Shown here: piece after piece, positions 1-5,032 of the stretch
Layout: every line of letters begins with the position of its first letter
Numbering within the stretch: the first letter of the stretch is position 1
Assembly: GCA_018376855.1 (NCBI GenBank)
Contig: JAHAAN010000118.1
Coordinates: forward strand, 1-6,085
Origin: Clostridiales bacterium
Lineage (GTDB): Bacteria > Bacillota > Clostridia > Christensenellales > QALW01
Direction of reading: 5' to 3'
Length of the DNA stretch: 6,085 nt
Position numbers and translations under genes: made by a program
Notes under the pieces: generated by a model
What the model was told of the DNA's origin: nothing
The model's database searches: none
What the model saw: the letters and a program-made list of their open reading frames with translations, nothing else

Positions 1-95
1 TGTTTACCATAAAGCGCCTTGTCAACATCAGGAAATGAAAAATCCATCCAATCATCGTTAAATAAGTTTTCTCCAAAAATACTAGGCATCAACAT
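1..95 (-). CDS. Small heat-shock protein, Hsp20/alpha-crystallin family (N-terminal fragment)
   Basis: Only the first 31 codons are present; the gene continues past the left edge. The protein starts MLMPSIFGENLFNDDW and continues to an LYGK motif. This resembles the N-terminal arm of clostridial Hsp20 proteins, ATP-independent cytoplasmic holdases that bind unfolding proteins during heat stress. The alpha-crystallin domain itself lies outside the window, so the family call rests on the N-terminal resemblance plus the regulatory context: a perfect CIRCE operator and promoter lie about 110-145 bases upstream. The ATG at 95-93 is chosen because AAGGAGAG at 110-103 gives about 9 bases of spacing. 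An ATG at 102-100 opens a frame that stops after six codons. Without the upstream CIRCE I would be less sure. Confidence 0.72.
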   Translation of the reverse strand, partial: MLMPSIFGENLFNDDWMDFSFPDVDKALYGK

Positions 96-204
96 AAGTC
101 ATCTCTCCTTCTTAATCTATAAAATCTGTGTCAACCTGTTTCTTTGGAACCGGGATGTTTCAAGAACTCAAAGCCTTTGCTTTTTGTTCCTTTCCTTTGT
201 TCTT
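96..204 (-). other. 5' leader of the Hsp20 mRNA with a stem-loop at its start
   Basis: The inferred leader begins with CAAGAAC (205-199), which pairs perfectly with GTTCTTG (167-161). Inside that loop a second small pairing, AAAGC/GCTTT (183-179 with 174-170), can form. The structure lies at the very 5' end and leaves the ribosome binding site at 110-103 outside the stem. It therefore looks more like a 5' mRNA-stabilising hairpin than a ribosome-site-masking RNA thermometer. The pairing is visible in the sequence; the role is inference. Confidence 0.35.
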
Positions 205-210
205 GACTAT

Positions 211-239
211 GTTATACACCTATTATTAGCACTCGTCAA
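211..239 (-). promoter_or_regulatory. Sigma-A promoter of the Hsp20 gene
   Basis: On the minus strand, TTGACG (239-234) and TATAAC (216-211) are separated by exactly 17 bases. Each hexamer matches the vegetative consensus at 5 of 6 positions. The expected start of transcription is near 204, giving a leader of about 110 bases before the ATG at 95. The CIRCE operator covers the -35 element. No comparably good promoter was found on the plus strand around the CIRCE, which fixes the direction of control. Confidence 0.85.
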
Positions 240-252
240 TAGTGAGTGCTAA
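226..252 (-). promoter_or_regulatory. CIRCE operator (HrcA binding site)
   Basis: A perfect inverted repeat TTAGCACTC-N9-GAGTGCTAA, with spacer GTCAATAGT. It matches the CIRCE consensus at all 18 arm positions. HrcA binds CIRCE and represses heat-shock genes in Firmicutes, usually groESL and the hrcA-grpE-dnaK-dnaJ operon. Here it overlaps the -35 element and most of the spacer of the minus-strand promoter at 211-239, so bound HrcA should block RNA polymerase. The controlled gene is the Hsp20 gene at 95-1. Confidence 0.96.
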
Positions 253-313
253 TAATTTATAAAATGTTTATATTTTCCGAGCAGCTTCAAAGTACTTACC
301 ATATGAAACTCCA

Positions 314-1168
314 TTATTTTGCAATAAATAACACTCCGAGTGTGCCAGGCCCACAATGTGATGAAATCACACCACCTGCTCTTGTCTCTATAATTTCCTT
401 AAAAATGCCAAGAGAGGCTATGTAATCTCTTACCTCTTCAACTGTCTTAGCATCACATTCCGAATGTGTAATAAATACCCGATCCGGTATTGCGTTTTTC
501 AGGTCCTCTTCCAGATCTTTTGCATAATTCTTTATGACTTTACCGATCTTACCTCTATATTTCCTGCTTGCATCCATTTTACCATCCTTTACAACGATCA
601 TGGGATGAAGCGCCAATGCTCCTCCTATAAGCGCAGAAACAGCATTGCATCTGCCACCTCTGTAAAGGTACACAAGTGTATCTACAACAAAGCTTGCTCT
701 AACCTTCGGGATCAATTCATCAATTCCGGCTTTTATCTCCTCACGGGATTTACCATCCGCTGCCATAACTGCCGCCTCAACAACAAGCAGGCCTATTCCT
801 GTGGACAGATTTCTTGAATCTATCACCGTAACTTTATCTTCTGCATCAAGTTCTTCTGCCGCCATTCTGATCACGTTGATTGATGTCGACATCTCACTCG
901 ATATGGAGAAGCATATGATCTCCCGGCCTTCATCAATATATGGCCGCATTACATTCATTGCTGTTTCTATAGATGGAGCTGAAGTCTTTGGTGTAGTCTT
1001 ATTTTTATCAGCCCACTCATACAATGCGTGAATGTCTATCTGCGGTCCGTCCTCCAGTTCTTCATCTCCTTTTACAATATGAAGCGGAATAATATCTATA
1101 TCGTATCTTTCTAAAACTTCCTGTGACAGATCACATGTACTGTCTGCTACAATCTTTACCTTACTCAT
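314..1168 (-). CDS. degV: DegV family fatty-acid-binding protein
   Basis: A 284-residue protein, the usual DegV length (about 280). DegV/FakB-type proteins bind one fatty acid in a pocket between two lobes; in many Firmicutes they present it to the kinase FakA for phosphorylation and phospholipid synthesis. Visible landmarks are IVADSTCDLS (residues 6-15), the lipid-headgroup region KTSAPS (61-66), SISSEMSTS (88-96), VIDSRNLSTG (115-124), YRGGR (169-173) and the C-terminal GGVISSHCGPGTLG (265-278). The ATG at 1168 is preferred over one at 1201 because AAGGAG (1184-1179) sits 10 bases before it and MSKVKIVADS is the typical family start. No fakA neighbour is visible. The gene is more AT-rich than those to its right. 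Binding of a fatty acid is inferred from the family; the specific ligand cannot be told. Confidence 0.93.
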   Translation of the reverse strand: MSKVKIVADSTCDLSQEVLERYDIDIIPLHIVKGDEELEDGPQIDIHALYEWADKNKTTPKTSAPSIETAMNVMRPYIDEGREIICFSISSEMSTSINVIRMAAEELDAEDKVTVIDSRNLSTGIGLLVVEAAVMAADGKSREEIKAGIDELIPKVRASFVVDTLVYLYRGGRCNAVSALIGGALALHPMIVVKDGKMDASRKYRGKIGKVIKNYAKDLEEDLKNAIPDRVFITHSECDAKTVEEVRDYIASLGIFKEIIETRAGGVISSHCGPGTLGVLFIAK

Positions 1169-1209
1169 AAAATACTTACTCCTTCTTCTGATGTTTTTCA
1201 ATATAACGC

Positions 1210-1237
1210 TTTGTAAGCCGTAATATTTCGTTCACAA
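1210..1237 (-). promoter_or_regulatory. Possible weak promoter for degV
   Basis: TTGTGA (1237-1232) and TACAAA (1215-1210) are separated by 16 bases on the minus strand, about 40 bases before the degV start. Each hexamer agrees only partly with the consensus. A promoter is expected here because the amaP terminator lies just upstream, but the exact element is uncertain. Confidence 0.3.
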
Positions 1238-1249
1238 TTTTTGAGCTTT

Positions 1250-1284
1250 AAAAGGAAACAGCTGATGCTTTCTCCCGCATCAGC
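1250..1284 (-). terminator. Intrinsic terminator after amaP
   Basis: An 8-bp perfect stem, GCTGATGC (1268-1261 on the transcript's 3' side appearing as GCATCAGC) paired with 1284-1277, with an 8-base loop, followed on the minus strand by the T-rich stretch TGTTTCCTTTT (1260-1250). It lies about 30 bases after the amaP stop codon and separates the asp23-amaP unit from degV. The T tract is interrupted, so some read-through is possible. Confidence 0.75.
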
Positions 1285-1314
1285 CGCGCAATATATTTAT
1301 CCATCTTATAATAT

Positions 1315-1878
1315 TCATCTTACGCGCGTATGCGCCGCAGCTGCGTTCACCGCAATAGAGTTGTCCACTAAGACCGATACTTCCTTTGCAGTAAGCCCCA
1401 CAACCTCCGCCGTCATCTGCTTGACGCTGACCTGAAGCTCCTGCGTAACCTGCGGTATTACGCTGTCCTTCATAACCGCGATTTTAATTAACACTGCCAA
1501 GCCGTCCGGATCCGCTTTGGTATATACCCTAGCCTCTGTTACGCCCTGAATGTTTTTTGCATGCTTCATAATCAAGGTATTGATGCTCTGCATCGTGATG
1601 CAAACGTTCCCGTTCTCTCCTGATTTAATAAACACGCTCTGCGGCACGGCCTTTTTCACGCCTAAGAACATCATACATACGGAAAACAGCACTAAAGCCA
1701 GCAGCACCGCTAAAATCGCAATCATGACCGGAACGTTATTTTGGCATTTTTCAAGCAGCTCCGTAACGTCAGAAAGCGAAAAAACTCCGCACACGCACAG
1801 CCCCAGCAGAACCAGCAGCGCGCTCAAAAGCAATGATTCAATCACCAACAGAATTCTCTGAAAAGGTCTGATCTTCAT
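1315..1878 (-). CDS. amaP: Alkaline shock response membrane anchor protein AmaP
   Basis: A 187-residue protein with two predicted membrane helices (about residues 8-34 and 50-73) joined by a short loop, followed by a soluble C-terminal region (about 85-175) that resembles a degenerate Asp23/DUF322 fold. This is the layout of AmaP, which tethers Asp23 to the inner face of the membrane in Staphylococcus and relatives; loss of the pair is linked there to cell-envelope stress. It lies directly after asp23, 65 bases downstream, which supports the call. The ATG at 1878 has only a modest ribosome site, AGGAAG at 1889-1884. The C-terminus ends in an alanine-rich, basic tail. A separate DUF2273 gene, often found with this pair, is absent. 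The two hydrophobic segments and the neighbour are direct observations; the anchoring role is from the family. Confidence 0.85.
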   Translation of the reverse strand: MKIRPFQRILLVIESLLLSALLVLLGLCVCGVFSLSDVTELLEKCQNNVPVMIAILAVLLALVLFSVCMMFLGVKKAVPQSVFIKSGENGNVCITMQSINTLIMKHAKNIQGVTEARVYTKADPDGLAVLIKIAVMKDSVIPQVTQELQVSVKQMTAEVVGLTAKEVSVLVDNSIAVNAAAAHTRVR

Positions 1879-1943
1879 CCCGACTTCCTATAAAACGCCC
1901 TTGCGGAACGATTCCTTTCTTTAGAAATTCTACGCACGCCGCC

Positions 1944-2345
1944 TTATTTTAATCTCGGCTGCGGCGCTTCCTTCTCCTGCTTAACGTTAACGCCCTGAAC
2001 TGCCACATTGACCTCCACCACTCGCAGACCGGTCATGGTTTCCACCGCCTTCTTGACGTTTTCCTGCACCTTTTTCGTTACCTCATGAATAATTGAGCCA
2101 TATTCCACAATAATATTCAAATCGATCGCCGTTTCTTCTTTTCCAAGTTCGACGGTTACGCCCTTGGTTAAGTTCTTTCTGCCAAGCATTTCAGCAATGC
2201 CGCTTGTGATACCGCCGCTCATTCCGGCAACGCCTTCGATTTCCACTGTTGCAATCCCGGCAATGATCGCAATTACGTCATTAGCGTAAGATACAGAACC
2301 GTCTTTGCTGTTTTGATCGATATAATTAACCTGATTCTCTTCCAT
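1944..2345 (-). CDS. asp23: Asp23/Gls24 (alkaline shock) family envelope stress protein
   Basis: A 133-residue cytoplasmic protein with the family core: a YANDVIAIIAGIATVEIEGVAG segment beginning at residue 20, then LGRKNLTKGVTVELG (54-68), a beta strand LNIIVEYGS (76-84), and the amphipathic helix HEVTKKVQENVKKAVE (87-102) leading to VVEVNVAVQGV (109-119). The charged tail EKEAPQPRLK closes the protein. The ATG at 2345 is preferred over an in-frame GTG at 2357 because the GTG is part of the ribosome site GGAGGTG (2361-2355), which leaves 9-11 bases to the ATG. Asp23 proteins form membrane-associated assemblies through AmaP, encoded immediately downstream. It could equally be named yloU after its chromosomal position near spoVM and thiN; the family call itself is secure. 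Confidence 0.93.
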   Translation of the reverse strand: MEENQVNYIDQNSKDGSVSYANDVIAIIAGIATVEIEGVAGMSGGITSGIAEMLGRKNLTKGVTVELGKEETAIDLNIIVEYGSIIHEVTKKVQENVKKAVETMTGLRVVEVNVAVQGVNVKQEKEAPQPRLK

Positions 2346-2392
2346 AATAATAAGCACCTCCGCTATAGTATAGAATAATAAATTCTTATTTT

Positions 2393-2421
2393 ATTTTAAC
2401 AGAAACTGCAAATAATATCAA
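2393..2421 (-). promoter_or_regulatory. Sigma-A promoter of asp23-amaP
   Basis: TTGATA (2421-2416) and TAAAAT (2398-2393) on the minus strand are separated by exactly 17 bases, each matching the vegetative consensus at 5 of 6 positions. The predicted transcript start near 2386 gives a leader of about 40 bases. A second -10-like TATACT at 2372-2367 has no fitting -35 and is less likely. Confidence 0.72.
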
Positions 2422-2439
2422 CATATTTTTTATCGCTCT

Positions 2440-2464
2440 CTCATATATTTATGGCCTATATGAG
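2440..2464. repeat. Perfect inverted repeat upstream of the asp23 promoter
   Basis: CTCATATA (2440-2447) and TATATGAG (2457-2464) are perfect 8-bp arms around a 9-base centre. The repeat sits about 20 bases upstream of the -35 of the asp23 promoter and about 35 bases after the spoVM stop. Neither strand has a clear T run after it, so it is not an obvious terminator. It could be a regulator binding site or an RNA 3'-end hairpin of the spoVM transcript. Confidence 0.5.
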
Positions 2465-2477
2465 CCGATTTATGTAT

Positions 2478-2497
2478 GGCTCTCCGCCGGAAGAGCC
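2478..2497 (-). terminator. Hairpin directly after spoVM, possible 3' end signal
   Basis: Beginning one base after the spoVM stop, GGCTCT pairs with AGAGCC and the stem can be extended by CC/GG with one bulged T, leaving a three-base loop. The hairpin is strong, but it is followed by ATACATAAAT instead of a T run. It may protect the 3' end or attenuate transcription; it is not a canonical intrinsic terminator. Confidence 0.4.
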
Positions 2498-2498
2498 G

Positions 2499-2573
2499 TT
2501 AGTTGCTTTTAGCCGTAAAGCATCTAAGTAAAATCCTTAAAAACGCCGGCGCTTTAAAGCAGTAAATCTTCAC
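2499..2573 (-). CDS. spoVM: Stage V sporulation protein M (SpoVM)
   Basis: A 24-codon gene starting at GTG (2573-2571). The peptide begins VKIYCFKAPAFL. Aligned without gaps to the Bacillus subtilis SpoVM peptide as I remember it, it keeps K2, Y4, K7, P9, F11, L12 and R17, including the helix-breaking Pro9 needed for membrane-curvature recognition. SpoVM is an amphipathic helix that sits on the convex surface of the forespore outer membrane and recruits SpoIVA to start coat assembly. A strong ribosome site AGGAGGTGA (2590-2582) ends 8 bases before the GTG. The position after thiN and before an asp23-type gene is the expected one. Odd points are the GTG start, two cysteines (C5, C18) and a tail two residues shorter than in Bacillus. 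The stop of the preceding small gene lies inside this ribosome site, suggesting coupled translation. Confidence 0.87.
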   Translation of the reverse strand: MKIYCFKAPAFLRILLRCFTAKSN

Positions 2574-2588
2574 AGTTGATTTCACCTC

Positions 2589-2741
2589 CTAACACATGCA
2601 CAAACAAATTCCCAACGCGGCAACCAATAGACCTAAAACTGCAAGCCAAAGCCAAACGGGAATACAGCACAACACCAGGATCACTCCGATGATACACAAA
2701 ACCACGCCCACTGCTTTGGCCGTTTTGCAATGGTTCAGCAT
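2589..2741 (-). CDS. Small cysteine-rich membrane protein of unknown function, upstream of spoVM
   Basis: A 50-residue protein I do not recognise. It starts MLNHCKTAKA and is almost entirely hydrophobic from residue 11 to 50, with a break at I27-P28. It could form one long or two short membrane helices (about 11-26 and 29-47). Seven residues are cysteine (C5, C16, C25, C26, C46, C48, C50), including a C-x-C-x-C end. The ribosome site AAAGGAGG (2759-2752) gives 10 bases of spacing to the ATG at 2741; an in-frame ATG at 2750 is only one base from that site and is rejected. The TAG stop (2591-2589) overlaps the first bases of the spoVM ribosome site, so the two genes are probably co-transcribed and coupled. 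A role in the forespore or mother-cell membrane is a guess from position only. Reality of the gene is supported by the strong ribosome site, coherent hydrophobic composition and tight spacing. Confidence 0.75.
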   Translation of the reverse strand: MLNHCKTAKAVGVVLCIIGVILVLCCIPVWLWLAVLGLLVAALGICLCMC

Positions 2742-2807
2742 AATACCCATGCCTCCTTTGTATCATACTATACATCAAGCGGCCGCGAGGTTCCCGATCG
2801 GACGCAC
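2742..2807 (-). other. Intergenic stretch before the small membrane protein gene
   Basis: This gap between the thiN terminator and the ATG at 2741 contains the ribosome site AAAGGAGG (2759-2752). TATGAT (2767-2762) and TATAGT (2772-2767) resemble -10 elements but have no -35 partner at 16-18 bases. I see no clear sigma-E element either (nothing close to ATATT plus CATACA at the right spacing). Transcription of the small gene and spoVM may use a weak or sporulation-specific promoter here, or read-through from thiN. Confidence 0.4.
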
Positions 2808-2839
2808 AAAAAAACGGCGTTGCTTCTTAACGCCGTTTT
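2808..2839 (-). terminator. Intrinsic terminator after thiN
   Basis: AAAACGGCGTT (2839-2829) pairs perfectly with AACGCCGTTTT (2821-2811), an 11-bp stem with a 7-base loop. Seven consecutive T residues (2814-2808) close the stem and run past it. It begins 6 bases after the thiN stop codon and marks the end of the pknB-rsgA-rpe-thiN unit. Confidence 0.95.
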
Positions 2840-2845
2840 CCTGCT

Positions 2846-3496
2846 TCACTCATTCTGTTTGATCTGCACGAACAGCCCGTACCCGCTTGAAAGGATATAT
2901 CTTCCGCGCTGCTCCGTCAAAACATTGCTTACTCCGCTGATCGCAAAGAATTCTTCTCTTGAAAAAGTATAATCAGTCAGCGGATACCGCAAGCCCTCTG
3001 TTCGCGAAACTGTTACCGTGTCCGTATAAGGCAGCATAGACACCAAAGCACCATTTTGTTTTGAAAATTCAGCAATATCTCCGCTCAAAAACACACGTTC
3101 CCGCTCCGAACAGGCAACCGCGCGCACACCCATGCGGCACGCGTCATAAAGCAGGCGCATATTTTCAAGCAGGTGGTCGCTCCTTCCGCCCAATGCGCCC
3201 AATAAAAGAAGCTCGTCCGCACCCGAAGCAATCGCTTCCTTTACGGCCAGCTGCCCGTCCGTATAATCCTTTTGCATAGGATAAGTTTTGGGGATAATCC
3301 CCCGCGCTTTAGCTTCGGAAAGTTTTTTTGGAGACACAGAATCCATATCGCCCAGCCACAGATCAGGGGAAATATTTGCATCCAGCAAATACTGCAAGGC
3401 TCCATCAGCGCATATGACCGTTTCGCATTCCGACGCGCACTGCACAACGAGCTTTTTTTCAGGCCGATCGCCGTTAAGGCATATAAGCGCTTTCAT
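2846..3496 (-). CDS. thiN: Thiamine pyrophosphokinase
   Basis: A 216-residue cytoplasmic enzyme that transfers a pyrophosphate from ATP to thiamine, making the cofactor thiamine diphosphate in one step, which allows use of salvaged thiamine. Family motifs in order: ICADGA (residues 28-33), PDLWLGDMDS (44-53, metal and ATP site), KDYTDGQLA (76-84), GALGGRSDHLLENM (100-113) and SGVSN (187-191) near the C-terminus, which closes the thiamine site. Length fits the family (about 210-220). At residue 82, where many relatives carry Glu in the T-D-x-E pattern, there is Gln; the aspartates D77 and D80 are kept, so I expect activity. The ATG (3496-3494) overlaps the rpe stop as ATGA, with GGGAG at 3509-3505 as ribosome site, so translation is coupled to rpe. 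It is the last gene before the terminator. Confidence 0.94.
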   Translation of the reverse strand: MKALICLNGDRPEKKLVVQCASECETVICADGALQYLLDANISPDLWLGDMDSVSPKKLSEAKARGIIPKTYPMQKDYTDGQLAVKEAIASGADELLLLGALGGRSDHLLENMRLLYDACRMGVRAVACSERERVFLSGDIAEFSKQNGALVSMLPYTDTVTVSRTEGLRYPLTDYTFSREEFFAISGVSNVLTEQRGRYILSSGYGLFVQIKQNE

Positions 3497-4137
3497 CCTC
3501 TGAGCTCCCGAATCGTGCGGACCGGATCCTCGCTTCTAAACACCGCACTGCCGGCAACAAGAACCGTAGCGCCGGCATTACGCAGTGCCGCTGCGTTTTC
3601 CACGGTAACGCCGCCGTCTACCTCCAACTCAACGGAAAGACCGCTGCGTGCGATCCTATTTGCCATCGTGTCGATTTTAGGCAAAACAGCTTGAATAAAC
3701 TTCTGCCCTCCAAAGCCGGGATTGACCGACATCAGCAAAACCATATCGCAGGCCTCCAGCACATACTCCAGCTGCGCACAGGGCGTAGCCGGATTCAGCA
3801 CCGCGCCTGCCCGAACTCCGCAGGCTCGAATCTGCTGAAGCGCCCGGTGCAGATGCCGGGTCGCCTCCGCATGAACGGTGATAATGTCCGCTCCGGCAGC
3901 CGCAAATTCTTCAACATACCGTTCGGGCTGTTCAATCATAAGATGCACATCCAATGGCAGCTCCGTATGCTTTTTTATAGCGCGGAGCATCTGCGCTCCA
4001 AAAGTGATCGCCGGCACAAACATACCGTCCATTACATCGCAATGAATATAATCCGCTCCGTACAACTGCATTTTATGTACAGCATCCCCCATATTTGCAA
4101 AATCGGCAGATAAAATACTGGGTGCAATTTTAATCAT
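3493..4137 (-). CDS. rpe: Ribulose-phosphate 3-epimerase
   Basis: A 214-residue TIM-barrel enzyme that interconverts D-ribulose 5-phosphate and D-xylulose 5-phosphate in the pentose phosphate pathway. Motifs run the whole length: APSILSADF (residues 5-13), IHCDVMDGMFVP (31-42), DVHLMI (63-68), VHAEA (88-92), AVLNPATP (112-119), MSVNPGFGGQKF (136-147), EVDGGV (172-177) and the phosphate-binding AGSAVF (195-200). The metal ligands H32, D34, H65 and D174 are all present; D34 and D174 also act as the catalytic acid/base pair in the family. The ATG at 4137 overlaps the end of rsgA by 8 bases and has GGAGG (4149-4145) 7 bases upstream. Length and motifs indicate a complete, functional gene. Confidence 0.97.
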   Translation of the reverse strand: MIKIAPSILSADFANMGDAVHKMQLYGADYIHCDVMDGMFVPAITFGAQMLRAIKKHTELPLDVHLMIEQPERYVEEFAAAGADIITVHAEATRHLHRALQQIRACGVRAGAVLNPATPCAQLEYVLEACDMVLLMSVNPGFGGQKFIQAVLPKIDTMANRIARSGLSVELEVDGGVTVENAAALRNAGATVLVAGSAVFRSEDPVRTIRELRG

Positions 4138-5014
4138 ATCTTTTCCTCCAATTTTCAGCTACAACCTTAAACAGCTTGCCGTAACGCTCATACCGCTCCG
4201 GTGAAATTTCAGCGCGCTCAACCGCCCTTTTGACCGCGCAATCAGGCTCGTCCAAATGAGAGCAGCCTCTAAATCTGCATTCGCTCTCATAGACTTCAAA
4301 CTCATAATATAAAGCTTTAAAACGTTCGGGGCTAAGCGGGATCTGCTGAAGCATCGAAAAACCCGGCGTATCAACGATAAAGCCGCCGTTATGCAAGCTT
4401 ATCAGCTCACAATGCCGCGTGGTATGCCTGCCCCTTTCCGTTTTTGCGCTAAGCTCTCCGGTTTTTATTACATGATCCGGCGCCAGCGCTTGGATCAAGC
4501 TGGACTTCCCCACAGCGCTCTGCCCGGCAACACAGGAAACGCAGCCCGCTAATTCCTCTTTCAGCGCTTCTATCCCCTCGCCCGAAACGGTCGAAAGCCT
4601 TCGGAGCCTTACATCCTCAAGCCCTTCATACTGTTTGGAAAGCTCTGCGGCTCGCGCTTCATCCAAATCCGTTTTATTGATGCATACGATCACATGTATG
4701 CCCATATTTCTGGCATAGCAAATCAATAAGTCTGCCAATAACAGATCCGGCTGAGGCGAACACGGCGCAAAAACGACCAGCAGCTGATCTATATTCGCTA
4801 CCGGCGGGCGCAGCAGTTCATTCCTTCTCGGCAGCAGCTCAGCGATCATACCGCTTCCGTCAGCGTCAAAAATCACCCTGCATTCGTCGCCCACCTTCGG
4901 GGTAACACCGTCCTTTCGGAACCTGCCTCTGGCCTTTGCATGAACAATCTGCCCATCGTCACAGCAAATATCATATCGATCCGCTATAATTTTATAAACT
5001 CTCCCCTGCTGCAC
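4130..5014 (-). CDS. rsgA: Small ribosomal subunit biogenesis GTPase RsgA
   Basis: A 294-residue GTPase that binds the maturing 30S subunit and helps finish its decoding site. The order of domains is diagnostic: an N-terminal OB fold (about 1-65), then a circularly permuted GTPase with G4 NKTD (113-116), G5-like STVSGEG (141-147), G1/P-loop GQSAVGKSS (164-172), G2 around GRHTTR (195-200) and G3 DTPG (215-218), and a C-terminal zinc site C246-x4-C251-x-H253-x5-C259. The start is a GTG at 5014, with GGAGG (5025-5021) 6 bases upstream; no better ATG lies nearby. It begins 18 bases after the kinase stop and overlaps rpe at its end. Adjacent placement of a PASTA kinase and RsgA is conserved in Firmicutes, where the kinase is reported to phosphorylate the GTPase. 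Confidence 0.97.
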   Translation of the reverse strand: MQQGRVYKIIADRYDICCDDGQIVHAKARGRFRKDGVTPKVGDECRVIFDADGSGMIAELLPRRNELLRPPVANIDQLLVVFAPCSPQPDLLLADLLICYARNMGIHVIVCINKTDLDEARAAELSKQYEGLEDVRLRRLSTVSGEGIEALKEELAGCVSCVAGQSAVGKSSLIQALAPDHVIKTGELSAKTERGRHTTRHCELISLHNGGFIVDTPGFSMLQQIPLSPERFKALYYEFEVYESECRFRGCSHLDEPDCAVKRAVERAEISPERYERYGKLFKVVAENWRKRYD

Positions 5015-5032
5015 ACCTTGCCTCCAAACATT

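Noticed and set aside
106..134. Perfect TTGACA (134-129) in the Hsp20 leader as a second promoter
   Set aside because: The only -10-like hexamer nearby (TATAGA, 121-116) is 7 bases away, and at 17 bases there is GAAGGA, part of the ribosome site.
203..231. Plus-strand promoter TTGACT (203-208) reading through the CIRCE
   Set aside because: No acceptable -10 lies 16-18 bases downstream (TTAGCA at 226-231), and no plus-strand gene follows; the minus-strand promoter is far better.
19..252. A 77-codon plus-strand open frame at the left end
   Set aside because: It runs antisense to the Hsp20 start, promoter and CIRCE and ends inside the CIRCE; it has no ribosome site and no recognisable family.
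1248..1304. An 18-codon minus-strand frame starting ATGGATAAATAT just after amaP
   Set aside because: It runs straight through the terminator hairpin, has no ribosome binding site and matches no family I know; most likely chance.
2554..2778. A 74-codon open frame on the minus strand spanning the small membrane protein and the start of spoVM
   Set aside because: It has no ribosome site at a sensible distance, its composition is not protein-like, and it overlaps two better-supported short genes in other frames.
2779..2786. Eight-base palindrome GCGGCCGC
   Set aside because: A short GC-rich palindrome with no partner or spacing relation to a promoter; best seen as chance.
3272..3694. Long plus-strand frames opposite thiN and rpe
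   Set aside because: They are antisense shadows of well-conserved genes with complete motif sets and show no ribosome sites or family signals.
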